Shown here: positions 23,688 through 34,654 of the stretch, piece after piece
Numbering within the stretch: the stretch's first letter is position 1
Layout: every line of letters starts with the position of its first letter
Source of the DNA: Oscarella lobularis
Taxonomy: Eukaryota > Porifera > Homoscleromorpha > Homosclerophorida > Oscarellidae
DNA: 64,000 bases
Reading direction: 5' to 3'
Assembly: GCF_947507565.1 (NCBI RefSeq)
Contig: NC_089178.1
Coordinates: forward strand, 3,224,001 to 3,288,000
The notes under the pieces: generated by a model
The model's input: only the letters and a program-made list of their open reading frames with translations
Told to the model about the DNA's origin: nothing
Database searches by the model: none
Program-made: the position numbers and the translations under genes

Positions 23688-25512
23688 TTAGATCAAACCC
23701 AAACTGAAATTGCGTATAATTTCTGGTGCAGCCGAATCAAAGCCGACCATGTCGAGCATACCTGCGTCGTCCGGGTCAGCGATTGTGAACCCGTTTGACG
23801 TCATTCCGCAAACAATAAGCCGAGCGTCGGGGTTCACTGCAACGCGATACTTTGTCAGGGCAACGCACGGGTGTACATCACCAAACCACGTTTCTGAATC
23901 CGTGTACACAATAAATACGTCAACGGGATACCTCTTTTCCTTGGCCCACAACATGGGCAATGCACAATCCGTGGCACCAAAAGACAACTACAGAAAGAGA
24001 GTTATTATATATAGTGAGTGGGGTGGGGATGCATTACCCTATCCATATAGTTGATGACGGAATCAAGTCGCATATCTGGCGTGACGTCAAAAGGAACAAA
24101 TTTGTGACAGAAGGCCATGATCTTGTGATTCGCTTCGCAGCGCGCTGTTGTCATAGCCATCGCTGCGGCTCCAAGAGCAGCGCTGACTCCCGATGAACCA
24201 ACGCAATCGCTCCCTTGCATCGATCCGCTGACGTCAATCGCAAGCAAGTAACGTTTTCCAGTTGGCTCAACAAACTAAGAAGAAAAACGCCAATAGGAAG
24301 GAGTATAGCACAGCCGACTTTTCTTTTCTTACTTTGAAGGAAAGATAAAAGGCTTCATCAAGCGCATGAACTATCATTCGATTCACCGGCCACGAGAGCT
24401 TGCCTTTCAGCCCCCTTCCGCTCTCGTATGTCTTCAACGCCAAGAGGACGTTGAACGGATGAATGCGAGCTCTTCTTAGCGCATCCCCGTCACGCAATTG
24501 ACTGCAGATCAAGCCCACATGCACATTCGTTCCGGCCGTCTCTGCAAGCAGCCCTATAGCAGACATCTTGCCAAGATTTCGAATCATAGCCGTCATGGGC
24601 ATATTCTCCAACAACGCAGCCCAAACCTAAAAATTAATTAACTAATTAAATCAATTAATTTAATTAATTAATTATGACCTGTGTATTATTCAACATTGCG
24701 GAAGGAATGTGTTCGCGCACCAGACCGCTATCTCGTATGAGATAACAGAGTCGTTCATCGTCGTCGCACGTTTTCGCTTCCTCGACGGCGTGAAGCAGAC
24801 GCAGCGCCTTTACAACGTCGTCATCTGTCGATTCGACGAGCGTTTTCTCGACAGCCGCCATTCCCTTGACGGCATACTGAATAACGGCGTTGATTGCGTT
24901 CGAACACGGTTTCAAGTGCGATAGTCGAGCCAAATCGCGATGCGACCATCCTTCTCGCTGTCGATACTTGGTCACGGCCATAGCGAGTTGTTTCGGATCT
25001 TTCTCGTTGTACCACGTGCTGATTGCGCGCCGATGCGCGCGTCCCCATCCGGTTCCCTTGCCGCTCAACTTCTCGCAGAAGTCCACGAAAGCGAATAGGT
25101 GCGTCGGAATGCGACAGACGCGCGAGACGCTCTCGTAAGCGAGCTTTTTAACGGCTACGTTGTCGCTGCGCGCGCAGAGCGCGAGAGCGAACAGAATGGG
25201 ATTCTGTTTCGCCGTTCGGCCGGCGACGCTGTACTCGACGATCGTTTCGACGACGCTCTGCCCTTTGCCGTCGTCGATGAGTCGCAGAATGGCGCGTGCG
25301 TTTTCCAATCCGAGCTCCTTTTCGTTTGTGTAGTACGTTCCGCCTTCCGAGCCGAGGCAGAGAAAGCGGCGAAGTCGGTTCGTGTCCGTTGCTTGGAAGA
25401 CGAAGCCGCCCGCTCTGCCTTGGACTTGGTTCGCCGCGATAGGGCGCCGTTGAGGTGGCGTGGTCGGCGGCGTAGAGAAGTCTTCGATTTCGCTCTCCGA
25501 ATCGCTGTGCAT
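23688..25512 (-). CDS. RO60: 60 kDa Ro/SSA ribonucleoprotein (TROVE and vWA domains)
   Basis: Starts at the ATG at 25510-25512 ([20 protein letters not shown]). Its extra acidic, Thr-Pro-rich head precedes the TROVE domain ([60 protein letters not shown]). Later exons give [20 protein letters not shown] and a von Willebrand A fold with an intact [14 protein letters not shown], near 24230. It ends [16 protein letters not shown] with the stop at 23688-23690. The HEAT-repeat ring is known to bind misfolded small RNAs and Y RNAs, and the vWA domain caps it. I looked beside the gene for a Y RNA and saw no convincing one. An AT-rich repeat lies in the intron at about 24630-24673. Confidence 0.96.
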
Positions 25513-25732
25513 CTTCACCAAAAATGCCGACTGCGATTGCTTGCCTGTAAAATGTAAGGAGGAATGACGGCAACTCGTGTAAGCGTGTTGCACAAGTTAG
25601 CACAAGTTTGGGCAATACATCAGCGCACGCTAGAGATCGAGTGCCCTCCAATGACGTCAGATTCTATACTGTAATGTCGTCTGCTACTGGGTTACCGTAC
25701 GGCTGGCTAACAATTAAATGAAGATTGGTCTT

Positions 25733-27763
25733 TTAGGTGACATTCGTTTCACTTCGAATGACGTCGATTCTGTAGCAAGGAATTTAGAAGATCTGCACTA
25801 TTATGATATGAATACTAACTACCTGTCGTAAATAATGCCATTCGCTCCTTTCTCTTCAAGCAGCTGTACGTCATCTTTCGTCATCTCCTTTTCGGACCAT
25901 AAAAAGAGCACTTTGCCTTTGCTTTGAAGACTTTTGATCAGGCTAGGATTTTCCACAAAAGAGTTTCTAAACGCATTCATTCCCTAATAAAAATTCCACG
26001 ACGTATAGGGGCAGAACATGAAATTGCATGTCTAACCAGAAAATTTTCTGCTTCTGTAAAGGCCAAACTTAAATTCACCGATCTTGATCTTATTTCTACC
26101 GCAAAGTCTGGCCAAGCCGAATGGCCAAGACACGTTGAAAAGAGTACGGGATATGTGGACTGCTTTACTCTCAGCCTGCACGAGGAAAGTGTGAAATGAA
26201 TAGAGAACCCCTTCTCCCAAACGCCTTACGCTGTGCAGAAATCTGCATCGAAACTAGTGAGAATAACTCGACGCGATTTTGCCGATTGAAATAGCGTCGT
26301 CAATAAGATGTCAGCATACTCGTTGCAATCAAACGCAAATGAGCGCTGTGCTAGCCACAAAGGAACTAAGTACTCACACAAAATTGCTCGTCTGCAAACC
26401 GGTTCGGGAAATTTGGCTTCGACGAGAAAACCGAGGCTTTCGTCAACGTTCTCTAACGCCTAAAGAAATCAGTGGGAAAAATTCTACACGCTAGACGGTC
26501 TCGTACTTCAGTCAGAGTCGGAAAAAATTCACTTTTCTTTTCTAAGGTATCTCGATGAACTTGATTATTTCTTCAGATACATTTAGACTCACCTCCTGCT
26601 TTGGAAGGTTCTACCACCTGAGTAAAATTATTAGAGATCTCTTATTTAATTGCAAAATGAAACCTGGGCTTGCTTCAGCTCAGAAGCGGTCATATTTCGA
26701 AGTTCCTGACTCACCACCTGACTTTCTTGTCTTATCTTTGCACGAACAGTCAACGTTATCAGAAGACGTACGATTTTCTCAAAATCTAAACGCACCTGCA
26801 CTTGGCTGTCGTGAAACAGAACGAGTTCTTTGTCTTTTGTTAGAGAAACGTCAAACTCCACATAATCAGCTCCCTAAAAAACACAAGGATGAAAGCGAGC
26901 ACAAACATTCCAGGCAAACCCAACCGATTTTCTTGCTAAATTCAACGACGGCAGAGTGTTCTCCGCCTCACTGGCTCTACAATTTTTATGCAGAGACACT
27001 CCAACACCCCTATGACCAATGTGCAAGGAGCCAGTCTTTGGCGGTCGCCACCAATCGACGGGACGCTCCATTTGGCTATCGTGCTTGAAAGGTTGGACAA
27101 TCAAGTAGTCAACTACGTATACAAAGACATTAATTAAAAGACATCGTCTTTCTCTCTGACGTCATGCCTTTGATGTTTCCAACAGGTTCCAATGATTCAG
27201 ACATAAGGGGAAGTTCCAGCACGCCCTGACCGCTTGTCATTTGCGAAGGAACAAGTTGCGCCTCGCCGATTGCGCTGACTTCCTTATCAACTGTTTCCAA
27301 GTAAACGGAAAGACGATGCAGCTACATAGAATGCATTTGCAGCGAAGCTGGATAGCGGGGAAAGAAAAATATAACCATGAGCGGAAGTAGTTTCGCATCT
27401 AAGCGAAAAACAAAGCACAATAGAGTCCATGAGGGCTCGTCGTGAGCCGGGCCTAACTCAGGAAACTCTGGAACTGTCGTAAGACGGCCATCTTTCTCGT
27501 AAACCTGCCAGAGGTAGATACTTAGCACAAGGTGGGTTATCGTGTGTATACCGACCTTCACGCAACGCTTTAGAGTTCGAGAAGCACTCTCAGTCTGCAA
27601 ACTAGGGTTACAAAGGGTTGCTTGAGGTTTCTAGACTTGCCGTTATTCCGATGCGAATGCGATTCTCGTAGTTGGACTTTTTCCAAAGGCAAACTGGAAA
27701 TCCAAAGGCATCATGAAATCGAAATCGAACTTCAATTTCGTCAGGTAACAAGACGATCGACAT
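25733..27763 (-). CDS. GPCPD1: GPCPD1-like glycerophosphodiester phosphodiesterase lacking CBM20 (copy 1)
   Basis: Begins at the ATG at 27761-27763 (MSIVLLPDEIEVRF), which aligns with the linker after the CBM20 domain of vertebrate GPCPD1. Exons at about 27320-27170 carry SQMTSGQGVLELPLMSES, and 27100-26800 the start of the GDPD domain: VDYLIVQPF, the catalytic GHRG, a VEFDVSL-type E-x-D and LFHD. Later exons give RRVILTSFDADFCT, KQSTYPVLF and LLEEKGANGIIYDR, with a last small exon IDVIRSETNVT ending TAA at 25733-25735. All GDPD catalytic motifs are present. The enzyme hydrolyses glycerophosphocholine in the cytosol. About 210 bases separate this start from the GAPVD1 stop, too little for a CBM20 exon set. 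Two introns use GC donors (ACG|GCAAGT and AAAG|GCATGA). Confidence 0.88.
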
Positions 27764-27973
27764 CTTGTGAAGTCCAGGATTCTGCATGCGAGTCCCGGAA
27801 CACAATAAATCCAGAAATTTTCTTCTTACATCTTGCACAAGAGACAAGGCGTGCACGCACGATCGCTCCAGACCGATGTCTCACATTGTGCAAAAATCAA
27901 TTTTGCTAACGCGATAGATATTGAAGCGAATATATATTAGTACAAAACGTAACAAAGCCGCCCTGCGGGATTG

Positions 27974-30557
27974 TCAGTTCTTCTTCCCTCCGGAGGGAAG
28001 AAGAATTGTCTTGATATACTCCACGGCCATGCAGAACTGCGTCCACCAATAGGCGTCTTCGCCTGACATGGCCGATTCGTAGAAATTGGCAATAAACTGG
28101 ACAGTAGAACGCAAGTGAGGCGGATTCGCCTTAATCAACACGTAGACAAGCACGGGAAAACAATCGTCAGCGCCAGCGACACGAGACGGACAAGCGACGT
28201 GAAGAAGATTAATCACAGTCGAACAGCAGCGACGAATAGCGCAGAGCTTGTCTCGAGGCGTCTAAAAGTTAAGGATAAGGGAGGGAAAAAGCGTTGAAGC
28301 GAAGATTTCTCACCTTATAGGCTTTCATCTTTAGTAGGTGATTTTGCGCCGCTTCCCACGGCGCTCCTTTTCGATACGTTTCGTCGATTTGAAGGCCGGC
28401 GTCAGTGACTTTGACCGTTTTCGCCATCTGATGAATGCTGTCGCGAAGGATGCGATCGTTTGCGAAATCGACGTCGCCGTTGGGAAAGAAAGCGCCGTGG
28501 TAGATTTGAACGAAAGACAAGTGCTCGGCGACGTGAATGCAAACGTCCTTCCTTTCCTCGGAGAGATCTAGCAAAAAAAGAATTCAAAATAAGCATTCTT
28601 TTTTAAATGAACATATCCAAATTTTCTGACTGTCAAACGCTTCGTCTTCCGACATGAAAGACTGAACGTCATCGAGAAATTCCACCATGAGATCGCTCTG
28701 AAAAAAAAGAGAGTTGAAAAAAGGAATTGGATTTATTTTCCTTCCCACTTTTTCGTCCATCGCTTGAGCGTCGTCGAATCGCATCACAAACGACGTGATA
28801 TCCTGCTCGTGTCGCTTGAACAATTGCTTCATAGCGAAAACGACGAATTTGCACCAACAGGCCGCCTTATCTCTGCAAAAACAAAGTTGAAAAAAAAGGT
28901 CTAAAAGAACCAAGTTTCTATTACCGATCTACTCGTTTCTGTAATCGTTCCAACAGACTTAAGGTGTTAACAAAACTCCGCTTCATCGTCGTGAGATAAG
29001 CAATGTAACCGACCCTCTTTCGATAGTCGGCTTCAATGCCGTCCAACACTTCGGAGACTCGTTCTACGGGGAGTTTCTCCAGGCACCGAAGCGCCTCGCC
29101 AATCTGAGCAGAACGAAGCGAATCGTTGTCGACTGCCGCTTGGACGGCCCAAGAGTGAAGCAATTGCTTCAAATCGCCGCCACCGGAATGATACAGACTC
29201 GACGGCCAAAGATCGAAGTGGCTGAAAATTAATCGCAGGTGTCGTTTGACGTCGCAGAACGCAATCGATTCGGTCAATTCGCCTCGAACGGGACGATTCG
29301 CAGTCAATTCTTCGTCGTCATTCCGTTCGTCGACGGGAGTCGTTCGATTCGATTCTTCTTCTTCTTTTTTACGCTGCGATAAAAGCCGATACTTTAGAGT
29401 TATGTCTTCATCGTCAAACGCATTGGCGGCATTCGGGGGACTATTGAATTTCATTAGATTCTCCGGCTCCGTTGAATTCCGTCTCGAACCTTGCGCCGAT
29501 TCCGAATTTCCTACCGCGACGCCTTTCGATTTCTTCTGCCCTCTTTGAAGTCGCGCTTTTCGACTTGCCTTTGGACTGCTGACGGGAGAGGAGCGCGGAC
29601 TGATGTGAGGCGACGCTAACGGCGACAAGGCGGCCGGCGTCGAATCGCCCGACGTCGGCGCACTCTGATCTTTTCGACGAAAAATTCGACCCAATTTACT
29701 ACCGGAAACTTTCTTGAATAATTTTTGTCGACGCGATTCCTGTTGCTGTTGGGACGCGGAAGCGAGAATTTCTTGTTGTTGAGACGGAGCGTCGACGAGT
29801 TGGGAATTTTCTGTGCGGTCGTTCGCGGTCGCCTCTTTGTTCTCTATTGTCTCTTTTTCCGCTTCTGGCGCTTCCGTCATTTCTGTGTCCGACGACGGAC
29901 AAATGGGATCGAACACCTGTAGAAGATCCATTGTGACGACGGAAGGATCGCTAGAATTATCGCCGCCGACGGAAAACGAAGCGTCGTCTTTGGGAATCTC
30001 GTCAACGACGACAGAAGGCGCGCCGCCGCCGCCGCCGCCATCGTCGTCAACGGAATCGCTTCCCAGAAGCCGTTCCGTCATCGATGACGGCGTAGGCGGC
30101 GCGGAATTAACGTCGTTGCAGCTCTCCAATTCGGGAAAGTCGTCGATGCGTTTCAGCATCCGACTCGAATCTGGGCTTTGAAATCCCTCGCGACTCGACA
30201 CTTGGCTACTCTCCGTCGACATGCGCGCGTGTCCCCCCGAAAGACCGCCGCCGCATCCCTCCGTGTCCAGTTTCACGGGAAGCGACGTCGGTCGTCCGAG
30301 ACGAAGAGGCTCAAATTCGTAAACGCTGCCCCCCGTCGTCGCGGTGTCGCCCGCTTCCGTATGAACGTCGAAATTTCGCGGAGGGTAACGCCGTCGATCG
30401 AGAAGAGCGGCCAATTCGGACAACGAAGCGGCGCGACGCAGATCTTCAGTCGTCGGCAAAACGGGTTTACCTTCAAAATTCGGTTTCTCTGTCGTTGTCG
30501 TCGTTGTGGCGACTATTTCACTGGGAGCATTGCTCGGCGATGGAGCCCGCTTTGGCT

Positions 30558-30616
<59 letters not shown>

Positions 30617-32466
30617 GCCGCTTCCTTTTTCAACGGATTCAAAATCTGAAAGCGAATTCCTACTTGCCGTGGATGGAAACAAAAAACGAAATTTTCTCAC
30701 CTCGTCCTCTGCTTTGATATCGATATAAACGCTCTCGTTTTCCGCTCCGAATAGAATGGGAACGACGAGAATGTCGTTGGCTGCGAGAAGCGTATCTCTC
30801 GTCTGAGTCGACGATCTTCTATTTGTCTCCGGCGTTCGCGACGTTTTGGAGGGGAGCACGGACAGTGATCGTCCTCGACCGTCTTCAGAGGAGGGCGAGC
30901 GCACGTGCGTGGAATAGGAAACGGTGGGGAGTCGCGGCATGTTCGAGCGAGCGGGAACAGGCGGCGGTGGATTCGTCGACGCTACAGGCGATAGATTTGG
31001 CATAGCGGATAAGAGAGATATGAGCTCCTTTTTGTTTGATTCGAATTGCGGCGGTAATCTTCCTTTGGCCATGTGCAAATAGCGAACCTAGACAAAGGAA
31101 GAGAGCGCTCTAAATGAAAAGGTTTGGATATCTAATTTGACTTTTAATCTTACCACAGTCTTAATGTCTTTCTCCGTCATCAAGACAGCGGATTTTTTTG
31201 GAAACGTTGCGTCAACGTATGACGAGTACTTCTCAAAATCGCCCGAATCTGCGAGTAGATTATTGAGAAAATACTTCCAATCATCCTAAAGAAAAATTTT
31301 GATGATTCTTTTCAGAAAAGTGGCGACATCCTCACCAGTTCAATTGTCTTGTGAACCTCGGCGAGACGTTTATCACGTCGCTCCAAGTCAATGAGAGCCA
31401 AATCGCTCAAAATCTTGGACACGTTACGCAAATTGTTCCGCACAACATCCGTCAGCATGATATCGGCAACGATCCCATACTTATGCGGATCGTTGATTGC
31501 CGGACATATAACGCAGCTGAAAACGGCGTCAGTCAAGAGCCCGTGCAAATCTCGCTCCCCCACGACTTTCACCCGTTGAACGGCGTCTACGAGTTGCCTA
31601 GCAACCCAACGAACGAGAAACGGAAACAGTTGAACGTGCCGACGCAAACTCGCTAGAAAAACGAGAGCAAACGAGGCGAGTTGCGAAACGGAGACGTCGA
31701 GACGCGCGCGAAATTTCTCCGTCGCTAGCGCGCGCTCGTTCTCGCCGTTTGCACCGCGCAGACTCTCGCGTTCGTCTTCGCTCAACTTCAACGTCACCTT
31801 TTCCGGGTCGTAGTCAAGGTAACCGGTCTCTTCCGCCGCCTGTATCACCTCGGCAACGGGCTGTTCGAGCGCGGCAACGACAAACGTTCGAACGTCGAAC
31901 AGATTTTCGGCCCATTGCGAGAAGAGAAGCGTGAAGGCCATTGCGCCGCCGCGAAAGACGAGTCGAACGTCGCACGTCGCCACTTCGGCGGCGACGAGAT
32001 GATCGAGAACGACGGCGAGTTGCAATTCGTCGTCGGGCGTCGTGCAACGATTGTAGAAGCATTTGCAGACGGCGTGACATAGGGCTTTCGTGTCCTGTCC
32101 GGCGCGCTCGCACGTGTGCAGTATTTCGGCCAATAGGCGCGGACGATCGATGACGTAGGCGACGAGCTCGCCGACGGCGCGCGCGTCGTCGACGCCGAGT
32201 TTTGTCGTCGATGTCGCGTCGACGAATTTCGTGTAGTCGAGATCGCGCAGCTTGCGCGCGCAATCGGCCGGCGTGAGAATGGCGCCGGTGCGTTCAGTCA
32301 TTTCGAGGATGTGCGCTTGGGCCGTTGCGACGCGCGCCGAGCGACGCAGGTCGGCATAGCGACGGATGACGGTAGCGTGCAGTTCCCGTATCGTTTCCTT
32401 TTCGTTTTGAACGAACAGACGCTCGCTTTTGAGTCGGTCGTGGAGATTGCGAAGGCGTTCGTCCAT
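27974..32466 (-). CDS. GAPVD1: GAPVD1: RasGAP and VPS9 domain endocytic regulator
   Basis: Starts at the ATG at 32464-32466. The first exon encodes the N-terminal RasGAP-like region (LQLAVVLDHLVAAEVATCDV, RLVFRGGAMAFTLLFSQWAE). The large central exons are Ser/Pro/Thr-rich and disordered, with a run of 16 threonines after five alanines. The C-terminal exons give the VPS9 exchange domain, ending PVLVYVLIKANPPHLRSTVQ and FIANFYESAMSGEDAYWWTQ, with TGA at 27974-27976. The RasGAP-linker-VPS9 order is unique to GAPVD1 (GAPEX-5/RME-6), which activates Rab5/Rab31 on endocytic vesicles. An intron removes an alternative frame in which the triplet repeat would code poly-Asp. The start codon is only 39 bases from that of the divergent Polycomb-like gene. 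Confidence 0.93.
30558..30608. repeat. (TCG)n coding microsatellite in GAPVD1
   Basis: Seventeen TCG/CGT units by eye, continuing into GCC units. On the minus strand it codes threonines preceded by alanines. It starts about 30 bases inside an exon. Confidence 0.9.
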
Positions 32467-32505
32467 GTTGTTCGCTTAGCTTATACGGGGCATTGTTGGC
32501 ACGTG

Positions 32506-34465
32506 ATGGCGTCGTTCAACGTCGGAAAGCGAGTGCAGGTTCGCTGGCTCAATGGGATGCAGTACGTTGGGAAAGTGACAAAGGTTGCACGAATTCTTTT
32601 TTTGAGATTTTTTGTCGAGTGAGGCCTCTTTTCAAGACCGATCATAAAACGGGACGATGCTGCGTCGAATTCGAAGGAAAAGGCTATTGGATCTTATTCA
32701 AAGACATTTCTGACTACTCAGGTGCATCGCTGACTGGTGCCCGACCCGGTTCGAATCAAAAAATCCTCCCCCTGAATTTCTAATTAAATAATTATTTAGT
32801 TGGATCGGATATAATTTGCCAAGTGTGTCAGAGTGGCAAGTCGAAAGCACCAAACGAAATTGTACTATGTGATCGATGCGAAGACGGTTATTAGCAGATC
32901 AGTTAGTTAATTAATTACTATTAGACCCATTTTTTCCTTTAGGCTATCACCAGCTCTGTCATACACCAGAAATCGATGATTCGGTACTCTTGCCTAACGT
33001 TGACTGGATCTGCTACAGATGCGGAGAGCAGCCTGCTACTTCCAGTTTGTCTTCTTCACTTGGTCTCCGTCTACTATTTTCTCTCTTGCAGAATCTCTTT
33101 CGAAGGGTCTTCGGTCGAAAAAAGTGGGACTTGATCATCTTCCTTATAATGTAAGTACTAATAAAAATAGACAGGAAAATAATAGACTCTGTTTCTTCAG
33201 CTGTCATCTTTGACTTGGAACAGCAGTCATCTTTGTAACAAAGAGGATACATACTGCTATTGTTCAGGACCAGGAGAGTAAGAAATAAGAACTGAGACCA
33301 ACCCAATGACGCTTTTATTTTATTTGATCCTAAGGTGGTATGTGAGAATGTTTCAATGTGCTGATTGCAAGCAGTGGTTTCATGAAGGTTACTAATTTCT
33401 GTTTGATTTCAATTAAAAGGAGAAAACGTTTTCTTTACGTAGCCTGCCTAAATTGCATTTCTATGCAAAAAATGTTATTTGGTGACAAGTAGGAAACTAA
33501 TTTTTGAATTACGGAGACCGCAATTCCTACTTTATTTTTTCAGATTTTTCTATTTCCTTTGCTCTTGTTGCAATGCAGGAGCCGAATATATAGTTCGACT
33601 TCCATTCGATTGGTACCAAATCCTATTTTGCTATATGTACATACTGTATATATTTTTTCTCTCCTGCGGCGTAGGACCTCTATGATACAATTAGCTATGT
33701 TTCACTTGACTCTCAGCAATCATCGAAAGTACTTTGACTTTGACGAGGAATTGATTCCATTTCTGATTCAAAATTGGCAATACTTTGGCTTCAAAGAGGT
33801 CAAGCACAGTAAAGCTTACGTACATTATTCCAAACGCGTTATTTAGATGGGTCCTGATGAAAGACGATCAGAAGTGTGGAGAGCCATGTGCGCCAACACG
33901 GACAGGTTTCCCTCAAATTTTCCTTCTCGATAAATGCGATTTTTTTATTTGTTTTAGATTCGCTTCGGGAAAGGAAATCAAGAAGAAGAAAAGTATTTGG
34001 TGCCTTCGCGGAAACGTCACCGCACCACGCCCACCAAATCCACCCGCTCGTCCGCCGAAAGGAACGCGCTCTAGCATCGGCTTAGTTGCCGCTGACGGCG
34101 GCGAATTGGGCCCCGTTCGTGGCTCTCCTCCAATCGAAGGATATTGGATTCAGAAAATAAGCGGATCGAAAACGGAACCGGCTCGTCATAAGAACTACAG
34201 TTCGCCAGTGAAGCGAATTCAAACGGGATCTTTCGGTGGGCGATCGAGCGGCAGAGAAAGGCCGGTTCTGCCGATCGATTTTGATGGCCCACTTCCTCTG
34301 CACGATATTCGTCTGCTACGGCAACTCGTGCAGCGATATCGAGGTGGGCATACGCTTCCGCGATTTGGCTCCGCCTCTCTTATAGCGCGCGGTATCAAGC
34401 ACGAAGTATTGGGTCGACGCGTTCGTCGCAGCGGTCAAATCGACTTTCTAATTGACTGGTCGTGA
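32506..34465 (+). CDS. Polycomb-like protein (PHF1/MTF2/PHF19 family)
   Basis: Starts MASFNVGKRVQVRWLNGMQY at 32506. The Tudor domain keeps an aromatic cage pattern (VRW, QY, VEF, then YWILFKDIS). The first PHD finger is CQVC...CDRCEDGYHQLCHTPEID, the second CYCSGPGEW...CADCKQWFHEAC. The extended-homology region follows: FYFLCSCCNAGAEYIVRLPF, YFDFDEELIPFLIQNWQYF and the RFASGKEIKKKKSIWCLRG stretch that corresponds to the DNA-contacting winged helix. The C-terminus, EVLGRRVRRSGQIDFLIDWS, is the chromo-like MTF2-C domain that binds SUZ12. It ends with TGA at 34463-34465. The full domain set supports a working PRC2 recruiter that reads H3K36 methylation and CpG-rich DNA. Vertebrates have three paralogues, so no one symbol applies. 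Confidence 0.94.
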
Positions 34466-34654
34466 ATTGGAATGAGCTCGGGCGTAAATCGCGTGCAGCG
34501 TAAGACTAGCCTAAACTTTCGTTGAAATCAATTGGCCCCATAGTTGGAGCAAATCTAATTAGAAACGTCGAACGAATCAGCGCCTCCGGCGGCTGTCTCG
34601 CTATCCTTGTTATGATTGTCCGCCTTTACGAACCCACACAACTCGTGTGAAGCG

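Noticed and set aside
25513-25732. Search for a Y RNA gene beside RO60.
   Set aside because: No stem with the bulged conserved Ro-binding helix could be recognised by eye.
30518-30700. A poly-Asp-coding frame across the GAPVD1 triplet repeat.
   Set aside because: A GTGAGA donor after KAEDE and a TTTCAG acceptor before ILNPLKKEA remove this frame; the Thr frame continues in the downstream exon.
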